From Capnocytophaga cynodegmi DSM 19736 (lineage in GTDB: Bacteria; Bacteroidota; Bacteroidia; Flavobacteriales; Flavobacteriaceae): a DNA stretch of 61,373 nt. The notes beneath the pieces were generated by a model. The model was not told the DNA's origin, did no database searches, and worked only from the letters and a program-made list of their open reading frames with translations. The stretch lies in NCBI RefSeq assembly GCF_000379185.1, contig NZ_KB900708.1:1-61373 (forward strand), given 5' to 3'. The position numbers and the translations under genes were made by a program. Below are positions 9,031 through 18,077 of the stretch, in pieces (position 1 is the first letter of the stretch; each line of letters starts with the position of its first letter).

Positions 9031-12000
9031 TTAAATTTCTGCTGTATTTCTTACTTTTACTTGATAAACCACATTAGGTCTTGTCCCTATATGTTCTAAC
9101 AAATGATAAGCTCTGTCATCAGCAACTAATTTAGCTATTTCGCTGTTTTTCTCATTAATGTCACCAAAAACCATTGCTCCAGTTCCACAAGCTGCCGAAC
9201 AAGCACACGCATTATTAAACTCCCCTTCACGAACTGCACGTCCCTCATTTTTAGCTTTAAGAATAACCGCTTGTGTTTGTTGGATACAGAACGAGCATTT
9301 TTCCATTACCCCACGTGAACGAACTACAACATCAGGATTCAATACCATTCTTCCTAAATCGTTATTCATATGGAAATCAAACTCATCATTGTTATTGTAC
9401 AAGAACCAGTTAAAACGACGAACTTTGTACGGACAGTTATTGGCACAATAACGAGTTCCTACACAACGATTGTAAGCCATATGATTTTGTCCTTGACGAC
9501 CGTGAGACGTTGCAGCAACAGGGCAAACTGTCTCGCAAGGAGCGTGATTACAATGTTGGCACATCACTGGTTGGAAAGCAACTTGAGGATTTTCTGAAGC
9601 TATCTCCATTTCTCCATAGGTAGAAAGTGCAGCTCCCAACCCTTTAATATTGTTTTTTGTGTTAAGATCACCTGCGAAAGTTTCATCAGAAGAATAATAT
9701 CGGTCAATTCGCAACCAATGCATATCTCTCGAACGTCTTACCTCTTCTTTACCTACTACAGGCACATTGTTCTCTGCGTGACAAGCAATTACACAAGCTC
9801 CACAACCCGTACAAGCATTCAAATCAATTGAAAGATTGAAATGATGCCCTGACGAGCGATCAAAAGACTCCCAAAGGGAGATACTTGAAGCCAGAACTTC
9901 TTTATGATCCAATGAAACTACTGGCTTTTTATTCCACTCCTCAGCCGGTTTAGTGTTAAACTCCTCTAAAGTAGTTTCTTTGAGGATATCTCCACGTCCC
10001 ATCAGAGTATTATGTAGCTGAATACAAGCAAATTCGTGCGTGCCATCTACTTTTGTAATATCTTCAACTTTCTGTACGTTATTGAAGTTATGATAAAGCG
10101 GATAAGCATTCACACCTACCTGCATTTCTTTCTTCATACCCTCTACTCTACCATAACCGAAAGCTAACCCTAACGAACCTTTAGCTTGACCTGGTTGGAT
10201 TAATACAGGGGCTGTTAAACTAACTCCGTTTGCAGTGATTTTAACATAATTCCCGTCTAATGCTCCTGTCGCTACGTGCCAGTTTTTAACACCCAATTGC
10301 TTAGCATCAGCTGCTGACATTGTTACGTAATTATCCCAAGTGGTTCTTGTTATTGGGTCTGGAAGCTCTTGTAACCAAGGATTATTGGCTTGTTGTCCAT
10401 CTCCCATTCCTACTTTTGTATACAAAGTGAGTTCAAACCCTTTGGATTCAGATTTAGCTAAGTTTGTTATTAACTCACTAACAGATACTTCATTTTTAGA
10501 AAGAGATTCTCCTTCAGTAGCAATTGCAAAAGCACCATCGTGTAAAGCCTGATTCCATTTTGCTGAACCCAAGATATTTGCTGTCCAGTATTCTTTTACG
10601 AAATCATAGTATGTTTTATCCGAGCCTGACCATTTCAACAAAGCTTCTTGTAACTGACGAGTGTCAAATAACGGACGAATTGTTGGCTGTGTCAGTGCAT
10701 AATATCCTTTCTTCAACTCTACATCACCCCAAGATTCCAAGTAATGTGGAGTGGCAGCTATATAATTTGTTTTGATAGCGGTTTCATCAGCTTTCATTGA
10801 AAAAGAAACTGAAAATTCTACTTTTTCTAAAGCTTTTGCAAACTCGGAAGCATTAGGAAAAGTATATAACGGATTAACGTTATTGATAACTAATGCTCCT
10901 ACATTTCCAGCATTCATATCAGAAACTAACTGCTTTAACTCTGCTAAGTTTCCTTTTCTTGTTAATATAGGAGACTGAGGATTAAAGGCTTCACTTCCTA
11001 ATTTGTCATTTATCTCCAAAACTAACAACTGTGCATCTTCATCTTGAATTCCAGTAACTACCACGGCTTTTGTCCCAGCCTTTTTAACCTGAAGTGCTGC
11101 TTTTTTAACTGCTTCTTCTACGTTCTCTGGCAGATTTCCTGCGACAGAAGTACCCATTAAGTACCCATAAAATTTAGCTAAAGCTACCTTTTGTTGCGAT
11201 GGCGTGACAGGGACACGTTTGTCGGCATTAGCACCTGATAAGGTCATATTTGCTTCAAACTGAATATGTCGTGACATTTTTCCTTTCACAGGAATACGTC
11301 CTTTGGCATACCCACTTTCGAAACCTCCTCCTTGCCAATCAGCAATAAAATCTGCCCCAAATGAAACAATTACATCAGCTTTAGCAAAATCATAATCAGC
11401 CATTGCACGAGTATTGTACTTTTTAGCAAAAGCATTTAGTGTGGCCCCCTCTGAGATGGCATCATATTCAACTAATTTTAATGTTGGATATTTTTCTTTA
11501 AGATTTTCTATCAGTTTATATGTGGAAGGACTCGCCAAAGTATGGCTCAGAACAACAACTTGTTTTCCATTCTGTGTAGCTTTTTCGAAAGCTTTTATTG
11601 CTTCAGCATCTAAATTTGACCAAGAGATAGAATTTCCACCCTTAGCAATAGGATTTTTAACTCGTAAATTATCATACAAGCTTAAAACAGAAGCTATTAC
11701 CCTTGCATTGGCATCACAATGTGATTTTGCCTCACGATTATGTTCAATCAGAATAGGACGTCCTTCACGGGTTTTAACCAAAATACTTGCAAAATCAAAC
11801 CCATCAGCTATGGTAGTTGCATAATAATCAGCTACTCCCGGACGAATTTGCTCAGGTAGAACCACATAAGGAACTGCCTTATGTACAGGTCCCTCACAAG
11901 CAGCTAAGGTAGCAGCAGCTGTAGTAAAACCTACATATTTTAAGAAATCACGACGCGAAGTTGATGACGACTCTAAAATTGCCTTATCACCTAAAAACTC

Positions 12001-12105
12001 ATCAACAGGAATTTCTTCCACAAACTCATTCTGTTTCAGTGTATCTAAGACTGAATTTTCATTAAGTTCTTCTACACTTTTCCAGTACTTTTTGTTTGAT
12101 GCCAT
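9031..12105 (-). CDS. actB: alternative complex III subunit ActB (TAT-variant molybdopterin oxidoreductase-like iron-sulfur protein)
   Basis: ActB is a 1024-residue fusion. Residues to about 720 resemble a molybdopterin oxidoreductase; in the family this part is known to lack the cofactor. The C-terminal part, from about 750, is a ferredoxin-like domain with four cysteine clusters: CTGCGACVIAC, CQHCNHAPCETVC, CVGTRYCANNC, and CSFC with CACSAACGTG. This fits three [4Fe-4S] and one [3Fe-4S] cluster. Near residue 50 is an internal twin-arginine motif SRRDFLKYVG followed by a hydrophobic stretch and LAAC, which is the TAT-variant signal typical of this family. The protein passes electrons from the quinol site to the haems. 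It lies 39 bp after actA. Confidence 0.96.
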   Translation of the reverse strand: MASNKKYWKSVEELNENSVLDTLKQNEFVEEIPVDEFLGDKAILESSSTSRRDFLKYVGFTTAAATLAACEGPVHKAVPYVVLPEQIRPGVADYYATTIADGFDFASILVKTREGRPILIEHNREAKSHCDANARVIASVLSLYDNLRVKNPIAKGGNSISWSNLDAEAIKAFEKATQNGKQVVVLSHTLASPSTYKLIENLKEKYPTLKLVEYDAISEGATLNAFAKKYNTRAMADYDFAKADVIVSFGADFIADWQGGGFESGYAKGRIPVKGKMSRHIQFEANMTLSGANADKRVPVTPSQQKVALAKFYGYLMGTSVAGNLPENVEEAVKKAALQVKKAGTKAVVVTGIQDEDAQLLVLEINDKLGSEAFNPQSPILTRKGNLAELKQLVSDMNAGNVGALVINNVNPLYTFPNASEFAKALEKVEFSVSFSMKADETAIKTNYIAATPHYLESWGDVELKKGYYALTQPTIRPLFDTRQLQEALLKWSGSDKTYYDFVKEYWTANILGSAKWNQALHDGAFAIATEGESLSKNEVSVSELITNLAKSESKGFELTLYTKVGMGDGQQANNPWLQELPDPITRTTWDNYVTMSAADAKQLGVKNWHVATGALDGNYVKITANGVSLTAPVLIQPGQAKGSLGLAFGYGRVEGMKKEMQVGVNAYPLYHNFNNVQKVEDITKVDGTHEFACIQLHNTLMGRGDILKETTLEEFNTKPAEEWNKKPVVSLDHKEVLASSISLWESFDRSSGHHFNLSIDLNACTGCGACVIACHAENNVPVVGKEEVRRSRDMHWLRIDRYYSSDETFAGDLNTKNNIKGLGAALSTYGEMEIASENPQVAFQPVMCQHCNHAPCETVCPVAATSHGRQGQNHMAYNRCVGTRYCANNCPYKVRRFNWFLYNNNDEFDFHMNNDLGRMVLNPDVVVRSRGVMEKCSFCIQQTQAVILKAKNEGRAVREGEFNNACACSAACGTGAMVFGDINEKNSEIAKLVADDRAYHLLEHIGTRPNVVYQVKVRNTAEI

Positions 12106-12144
12106 AGTTATAATCTGAAATTTAACTCTTTAATAATAATTGAA

Positions 12145-13458
12145 TTAGTAGTGACACTTACCACATTCTAAACCTCCTAACTGAGCGATAGTAAGTTTCT
12201 CCACATTAAGTTTTTTAGCAAGTTCAGCGTGAACCTCCTTGTAATTTTGGTAATATCCATTCTCGGTATTAACCTCTGTTTTTCTGTGACAATCCACACA
12301 CCAGCCCATTGTTAATGGAGCGTGTTGATGAACGATTTCCATTTCTTCCACCTTTCCGTGACAAGTTTGGCATTCAAGTCCTGCTACGTTAACGTGTTGT
12401 GAGTGATTGAAATACGCAAAATCAGGCAAGTTATGAATTCGAACCCAACGAACTGGTTTAGTTTTTCCTGTGTAAGTAAATGTTTTCTCGTCCCACCCCA
12501 CAGCTTCATACAACTTTTTAATTTCATTGGTGTAAAATTCACGTGTATAGCCATTTGCTAAATCTTCAGCTCCTTTATATTCTGAAATTGTTTCGTGACA
12601 ATTCATACAAACATTTAACGAAGGAATACCTGCCGTTTTTGATACACGTGCAGCAGAGTGGCAGAACTTACAATCAATTTGATTATCACCAGCGTGAATC
12701 TTGTGTGAATAGTGTATTGGCTGAATTGGCTCATACCCTTGATTTACATCGATTTGCATCAAATAACCAAAGATAGCATACGTTGAACCAAACAAAAGCA
12801 CCAACACAGTCATTACAACCAAAAATGGATTATCTGCGAATGCTTTTGAAAGAAGCCCTTCTTTACGTTTTGCAAACTCTTCAGCTGAAATGTCCCCATT
12901 CGCAATAATTCTTGATGCATTCCCCAGAACAAACAAAATCACGAACAATGCTATTAAAAGCACTGTTATTCCTATAATAGCAGTAACATATGTAACCGAT
13001 TTTTCTTTCGCCACTTCAGGATTCTCAACAACAACTTGCGGAACTTCCTCTTCAACAACTTCCTGCACTGCAGGAGGATTTGCAGTATAAGCTAAAATAT
13101 CCTCTATATCCTGATGTGAAAGAATTCCTTCATAAGGAGCCATCGGAACCTGATTAAATTCCTCGAATATGGCTTTTGCGTCAGCGTCACCTGAAGCGAT
13201 TAACGCCGCACTGTTGTTAATCCATTTATGAAGCCACTCGTTAGTTCTTCTATCTGTTACACCTCCTAAAGCAGGACCAATTGTGCGTTTATCCAACTGG
13301 TGACAAGCCATACAGTTGGTTTTAAATAAGGTTTCTCCTTTTACAGGATCACCCTGAACCACATCTTCCTGAGCTAAAACTGAAGTTGAAAATAACAACA
13401 TCAGCAAAAAGCTAAAAATACTGATATTCAAAAATTTATGGTTTTTAACCTTTTTCAT
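12145..13458 (-). CDS. actA: alternative complex III subunit ActA (multihaem cytochrome c with N-terminal monohaem domain)
   Basis: The 437-residue protein has a Sec signal peptide, then a class I cytochrome c domain with CMACH near residue 49. Two transmembrane helices follow, around residues 157-182 and 213-236, and then a pentahaem domain. The five C-terminal motifs are CKFCH, CMNCH, CQTCH, CVDCH and CGKCH, so there are six CXXCH sites in all. The pentahaem part is the core ActA of alternative complex III; the N-terminal monohaem domain is an additional module. A proline- and valine-rich linker (about residues 127-150) joins the first domain to the membrane. It is the first gene of the operon. 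Confidence 0.95.
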   Translation of the reverse strand: MKKVKNHKFLNISIFSFLLMLLFSTSVLAQEDVVQGDPVKGETLFKTNCMACHQLDKRTIGPALGGVTDRRTNEWLHKWINNSAALIASGDADAKAIFEEFNQVPMAPYEGILSHQDIEDILAYTANPPAVQEVVEEEVPQVVVENPEVAKEKSVTYVTAIIGITVLLIALFVILFVLGNASRIIANGDISAEEFAKRKEGLLSKAFADNPFLVVMTVLVLLFGSTYAIFGYLMQIDVNQGYEPIQPIHYSHKIHAGDNQIDCKFCHSAARVSKTAGIPSLNVCMNCHETISEYKGAEDLANGYTREFYTNEIKKLYEAVGWDEKTFTYTGKTKPVRWVRIHNLPDFAYFNHSQHVNVAGLECQTCHGKVEEMEIVHQHAPLTMGWCVDCHRKTEVNTENGYYQNYKEVHAELAKKLNVEKLTIAQLGGLECGKCHY

Positions 13459-13521
13459 ATTAAAATATGTTATCTACTATTTCCTAATTGAACGTTCTGA
13501 TAAACTGATTTATTCAAGTGA

Positions 13522-13551
13522 CAAAAATAGAACATCTTAGGAATATACAAA
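13522..13551 (-). promoter_or_regulatory. promoter of the actA-actF operon
   Basis: On the minus strand TTTG is followed after 18 nt by TATTTTTG. The predicted start lies near 13515, about 57 nt before the actA ATG. A second match, TAACTTTG at 13616-13623, lies farther upstream and could be an alternative start. Confidence 0.55.
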
Positions 13552-13747
13552 AAAACTTATTTCTTTTAAAGTTAATTTATATAAGTTCTAAATAAAAGAC
13601 ATTTTACAGCATTTACAAAGTTAATTTCAATGATTCTCAGTCAATTTACAATTTTTCTATAAAAAGAAAAAATTAGACTTAACAAATTTATCAACTTTTG
13701 ATTTTTTTAACACTTTAATTTTCCTTAATTTTCGTAGTCAAAACTTC

Positions 13748-14347
13748 CTAACGAATTTTCTTGAGTTCCTCAATCACTTCTTCTGGATTTACACGTACTT
13801 TATAATCAGGATTTACAAAAGCATAACGTATATTCCCTTTTTTATCAATTATATAGGTAGCAGGAACGGGTAATTCAGAAGAATTGGTTCCATTTCGGCT
13901 ACTCAACTGTAAGACTTGTTCGTAACGCTTTGCCGTTGTATCATCTAACTTAAAAACAACACCATACTTTCGAGCAATTTGATTATTAATATCAGTAAGT
14001 ACTTCAAATTCAAGATTATTTTTTTCTTGAGTGGAGAGACTATGGTCTGGCAATTCAGGCGTAAGAGCTACCAAATTAGTATTCAACGACTTAAACTCTG
14101 GTAATTTCTCTTGCAACTGACTTAGAGCAACATTACAATAGGGACACCAACCACCTCTATACCAAGTTATTACTACATTTCCTTTCTCAAGAAGCGAATA
14201 CAACGTAACTTCCTCTCCTTTAGCATTTTTCAAAGTAAAATCAATAGCTTTATCTCCTACCTTCAATGATTTTGAAACATCCTGTGAATATAGAGACACA
14301 GACACCAAAAAAAGAATTCCTAAAAATATTTTCTTTATATTCATCAT
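13748..14347 (-). CDS. exported peroxiredoxin-like / AhpC-TSA family thioredoxin-fold protein
   Basis: This 199-residue protein has an N-terminal signal peptide (hydrophobic residues 6-20, probable cleavage near SLYSQ) and then an AhpC/TSA thioredoxin fold. The active-site region is WYRGGWCPYCN near residue 62, with two cysteines spaced CPYC. The C-terminal part has the fold's cis-proline segment LPVPATYIIDKKG. It should act in the periplasm on peroxides or as a thiol oxidoreductase; the substrate is not known. It lies 24 bp downstream of the acyl-CoA carboxylase gene and is probably co-transcribed with it. The start could be either of the two adjacent methionines. Confidence 0.8.
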   Translation of the reverse strand: MMNIKKIFLGILFLVSVSLYSQDVSKSLKVGDKAIDFTLKNAKGEEVTLYSLLEKGNVVITWYRGGWCPYCNVALSQLQEKLPEFKSLNTNLVALTPELPDHSLSTQEKNNLEFEVLTDINNQIARKYGVVFKLDDTTAKRYEQVLQLSSRNGTNSSELPVPATYIIDKKGNIRYAFVNPDYKVRVNPEEVIEELKKIR

Positions 14348-14371
14348 ATTAAATATTTAAAAAATTAATTA

Positions 14372-16000
14372 TTACACTTGTAAAATCCCCAAATTAAATG
14401 ATTTTTCGATGGGAGCGTGATTAGCAGCCTCAATACCGATTGAAATCCATTTGCGGGTTTCGAGCGGGTCAATAATAGCATCTGTCCACAATCGGGCGGC
14501 AGCATAGTATGGTGAAATCTGCTCATCATATTTTGATTTTATCTTATCGTACAACGCCTGTTCTTGCTCCTTACTAATTTCCTGACCTTTGTTTTTGAGT
14601 GAAGCGGTTTCAATTTGTAACAAAACTTTGGCAGCTTGATTTCCTCCCATCACAGCAATATTTCCACTATGCCACGAAACAATTAAACGCGGGTCGTATG
14701 CCTTTCCGCACATCGCATAATTTCCCGCACCATAGGAATTTCCAACAACAATCGTGAATTTAGGCACCACTGAATTTGCCACTGCATTTACCATTTTCGC
14801 TCCATCTTTAATGATACCGCCATGTTCAGATTTCGAACCCACCATAAAGCCCGTAACATCTTGTAGAAACACCAAAGGAATTTTCTTTTGATTACAATTA
14901 GCTATGAATCGGGTGGCTTTATCGGCACTATCAGAATAAATTACTCCACCGAATTGCATTTCACCTTTTTTGGTTTTCACCACTTTACGCTGATTAGCGA
15001 CAATTCCCACTGCCCAACCATCAATTCGAGCATATCCCGTGATAAGTGTTTGTCCGTAACCTGCCTTGTATTCATCAAATTCAGAATTATCTACCAGACG
15101 AAGAATAATTTCCATCATATCAAACTGTTCTGCTCGTGATTTAGGCAAAATACCATAAATTTCCTGCGGATTTTTCAGTGGTTTTTGAGCTTCAACACGA
15201 TTGAACCCTGCTTTTTCATAAGCACCGATTTTTGCCATCGTTCGCTTGATTCTGTCCAATGCATCTTTGTCATCTTTGGCTTTAAAATCGGTCACTCCAC
15301 TGATTTCACAATGCGTAGTAGCTCCACCAAGCGTTTCATTATCAATATCTTCCCCAATAGCTGCCTTTACCAAATAACTTCCTGCCAGAAAGATACTTCC
15401 TGTTTTATCTACAATTAGAGCTTCATCGCTCATAATGGGCAAATACGCTCCACCTGCAACGCAACTTCCCATAACGGCTGCGATTTGCGTGATACCCATA
15501 CTGCTCATTATCGCATTGTTACGGAAAATTCGCCCAAAATGTTCCTTGTCGGGAAAAATTTCATCTTGCATTGGCAGATACACTCCCGCACTATCCACCA
15601 AATAGATGATAGGCAAGCGGTTTTCAATAGCAATTTCCTGAGCACGAAGGTTTTTCTTTCCCGTGATAGGAAACCAAGCTCCTGCCTTTACAGCAGCATC
15701 ATTCGCTACTACAACACATTGTTTACCTGATACATAGCCAACTACCACAACCACACCAGCCGATGGACAGCCGCCGTGTTCGGGATACATTTCTTCACCT
15801 GCAAACGCTCCAATTTCGATATATTCTTTGTCTTTATCTAAAAGATATTCAATGCGCTCACGAGCAGAAAGCTTACCTTGGCTATGTAATTTTTCAAGAC
15901 GTTTCTTACCCCCGCCTTCCTTTACTTTGGCTAATCTTCGACGTAATTCACTCAGCTCAAGTTTATTAAAATCTTCATTGATATTAAATTGAACATCCAT
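14372..16000 (-). CDS. acyl-CoA carboxylase carboxyltransferase subunit (methylcrotonyl-/propionyl-CoA carboxylase beta type)
   Basis: The 542-residue carboxyltransferase moves the carboxyl group from carboxybiotin to an acyl-CoA. The first half has LHSQGKLSARERIEYLLD near residue 39 and SAGVYLPMQDEIFPDKEHFG near 137, the latter typical of the methylcrotonyl-CoA carboxylase beta branch. The second half has the oxyanion segments VTGFMVGSKSEHGGIIKDGA near 382 and GNSYGAGNYAMCGKAYDPR near 422. No biotin carboxylase or biotin carrier gene is adjacent, so the partner subunit must be encoded elsewhere. The substrate (methylcrotonyl-, propionyl- or geranyl-CoA) is not resolved by sequence alone. Confidence 0.88.
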   Translation of the reverse strand: MDVQFNINEDFNKLELSELRRRLAKVKEGGGKKRLEKLHSQGKLSARERIEYLLDKDKEYIEIGAFAGEEMYPEHGGCPSAGVVVVVGYVSGKQCVVVANDAAVKAGAWFPITGKKNLRAQEIAIENRLPIIYLVDSAGVYLPMQDEIFPDKEHFGRIFRNNAIMSSMGITQIAAVMGSCVAGGAYLPIMSDEALIVDKTGSIFLAGSYLVKAAIGEDIDNETLGGATTHCEISGVTDFKAKDDKDALDRIKRTMAKIGAYEKAGFNRVEAQKPLKNPQEIYGILPKSRAEQFDMMEIILRLVDNSEFDEYKAGYGQTLITGYARIDGWAVGIVANQRKVVKTKKGEMQFGGVIYSDSADKATRFIANCNQKKIPLVFLQDVTGFMVGSKSEHGGIIKDGAKMVNAVANSVVPKFTIVVGNSYGAGNYAMCGKAYDPRLIVSWHSGNIAVMGGNQAAKVLLQIETASLKNKGQEISKEQEQALYDKIKSKYDEQISPYYAAARLWTDAIIDPLETRKWISIGIEAANHAPIEKSFNLGILQV

Positions 16001-16148
16001 TTTTTCTTTTTTAGGGGCTAAAATACAAAGAAAGATTTAAATGAGAGAGAACATAGAAATAAAATAAAGTACGAGGTTATAGAGGTTATATTTAAGTAAC
16101 TCACTAAGCTATTGAGCTTCATCTCCATAAATGGAATATGTCATACAT

Positions 16149-16179
16149 TTTGTTTATTAAATAGTTTTGTATATTTTTG
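16149..16179 (+). promoter_or_regulatory. promoter of the beta-helix lipoprotein gene
   Basis: TTTG is followed after 19 nt by TATTTTTG, a full Bacteroidota promoter match. It predicts a start near 16186 and a leader of about 33 nt before the ATG at 16219. Confidence 0.65.
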
Positions 16180-16218
16180 TCCCGCAAATTAATTTTTTAA
16201 AATCTAAATAAATAGCAA

Positions 16219-17919
16219 ATGAAAAAAAAAATTATTACCTCACTCTTATTTTTAGGGATTATACCCATTGTGATTTTTGGAGGAAGTTCTTGTACTTTCG
16301 AGGACATCCTTGAACACACTAATGAAAAACACAAAAAGCTTGACGAAAATGATAATAACGAGGAATATGACTTCATAATTACCCCTAAAAATATAACAGG
16401 AGATTTCAGGGAGTTTTTTCAAAGTATTGTAAACACATACTCTAATGTTCTGATAAAAGATGGCATATATGAAATTGACTTAACTAGTCACTATCAAGGA
16501 GTTAAACCAAAAAATGGATGCATTATTACATTTGAACCAAATGCAAAAATAAAGGTAAAACCCAACAATCTTGATGTATACTCTGTAATAACTCTGAGAG
16601 CAAGAAGCAATATCACTCTCATTAATCCAAATATTGAGGGTGACAAGTACAATCATCTAGGCAACACTGGAGAATGGGGACATGGAATAAACGTTAGTGA
16701 CTGCAGCAACGTTGTGATAAAAAATGCACGGGTTGTTAAAATGTGGGGAGATGGTGTCTACATGAAAAACTGCAATAACATTACAATTAAAAACATATAC
16801 TTATCAGACAATAGAAGACAAGGAATATCAATCATATCAGGTAGGGACATAAAAATTCACAACCTTGTTGTTGAAAAAACTGGAGGAACTTCACCTGGTT
16901 ATGGAGTAGACATAGAACCTAATTGGAATGGAGAAAGCGTAATAGGGCTACGTCTCTACAATCCAATTTTCAGAAATAATGGAAATAAAAGTAAAGGATC
17001 TCATATGGTAGGATTCTGTCTAACAACTAGAGCAAGTACCACCCTTAATCCTACTCAAAATAAACTTGTAGACTCTATCTTTGACATTGAAATTTTCGAT
17101 CCAATTTTTGAAAATAACATGCTTTTCATAACACCACATAGCAATCATGTTAGAGGATTAATCAAAGTTCATAGACCCGTATTCTATAATTCAAAAGGTG
17201 TCGCTCTCTACTTTCGAAATCATCAATCAGATTTTTTTCAAAGTGAAATCATTGATCCCAAGTTTATTAATTGCGTTGAATACCCACAAAACTCAGTTGA
17301 TAAAGCCCCCATTGTCTTTCATTGTTCGGAGCAATTGTCCATTAAGAGAGAGGGAACAAAAAACATAACGATAACAAACCCAAAAATAGAAACAACTCAT
17401 GGAATTGGACTTAATTCTGTTGCTATTTTCAACATTTCCTCCAACAATTTTACAAACGACATGAAAAATGTAAAAGTACATAACATCTCACTCAAAGGGT
17501 ATGAAAAAGGATTCTATAACACAAAAGAACAAACAGATATACATTCAACGTTCTCTCTAAATTTCAGTGATGTAAGTGAAATACCAGAAATTCAATCGGA
17601 AAACATAACATCGAACACATTCGATGGCATGGTTGCCAATTACACGGGAGGCACCGAAAATCCAAAAATATACTTAGATAAGAGTGTTCCTATTTCAGAT
17701 GCAGAATTTTACTATACAAATAACTCTAGTAATAAGTCCTCTCTAGAATTGATATTTGGAAGAATAAATAATCTTGAGAAGATGCATATTCAAAATTGGG
17801 GTACCGAAAAGTTTAGTGGTATTGAGCTACCTTACGGAACCTTTATTAAACTAAAAAAAATCAAATCAAATCGCTGGGTAATCAGTTCAGCATCAGATTC
17901 AGTCCGTCCTATAAAGTAA
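16219..17919 (+). CDS. right-handed parallel beta-helix lipoprotein
   Basis: This 566-residue protein starts with a lysine-rich signal peptide and lipobox GGSSC (Cys25), so it is an envelope lipoprotein. From about residue 60 to 420 it shows repeated beta-helix coils: alternating short I/V-rich strands such as NITLINPNI, NVVIKNARVV, NITIKNIYL and DIKIHNLVV, spaced roughly 22-25 residues. This is the fold of pectate lyases, GH28 enzymes and epimerases, and the segment YGVDIEPNWNG near 233 resembles polysaccharide-acting members. No catalytic residues can be assigned with confidence. It has its own promoter and lies just upstream of the polysaccharide locus, so a role in trimming, modifying or binding that glycan is possible. 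Confidence 0.75.
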   Translation: MKKKIITSLLFLGIIPIVIFGGSSCTFEDILEHTNEKHKKLDENDNNEEYDFIITPKNITGDFREFFQSIVNTYSNVLIKDGIYEIDLTSHYQGVKPKNGCIITFEPNAKIKVKPNNLDVYSVITLRARSNITLINPNIEGDKYNHLGNTGEWGHGINVSDCSNVVIKNARVVKMWGDGVYMKNCNNITIKNIYLSDNRRQGISIISGRDIKIHNLVVEKTGGTSPGYGVDIEPNWNGESVIGLRLYNPIFRNNGNKSKGSHMVGFCLTTRASTTLNPTQNKLVDSIFDIEIFDPIFENNMLFITPHSNHVRGLIKVHRPVFYNSKGVALYFRNHQSDFFQSEIIDPKFINCVEYPQNSVDKAPIVFHCSEQLSIKREGTKNITITNPKIETTHGIGLNSVAIFNISSNNFTNDMKNVKVHNISLKGYEKGFYNTKEQTDIHSTFSLNFSDVSEIPEIQSENITSNTFDGMVANYTGGTENPKIYLDKSVPISDAEFYYTNNSSNKSSLELIFGRINNLEKMHIQNWGTEKFSGIELPYGTFIKLKKIKSNRWVISSASDSVRPIK

Positions 17920-18036
17920 AACAATTTTTTAATACAACGCACTGGAAATCATCAAACAAAAAAAAATCAAAACCACGAAATTAAGTTATTAAAACGTTAA
18001 TATATAGAAAAATTTCGTCTTTTAAAAAAAAATATA

Positions 18037-18044
18037 TAAATTTG
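18037..18044 (+). promoter_or_regulatory. -7 element TAAATTTG at the head of the polysaccharide operon
   Basis: TAAATTTG matches TAnnTTTG. A weak upstream element (TTTCG, 19 nt before) is present instead of TTTG. It predicts a start near 18051 and a leader of about 27 nt before the epimerase gene. Confidence 0.5.
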
Positions 18045-18077
18045 CGTTGTCAATTATGAATCATTCCTTGAAAGTAT

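Noticed and set aside
11414-11824. 136-codon open frame on the plus strand opposite actB
   Set aside because: It lies wholly within the well-supported actB gene and has no family features; it is a shadow frame.
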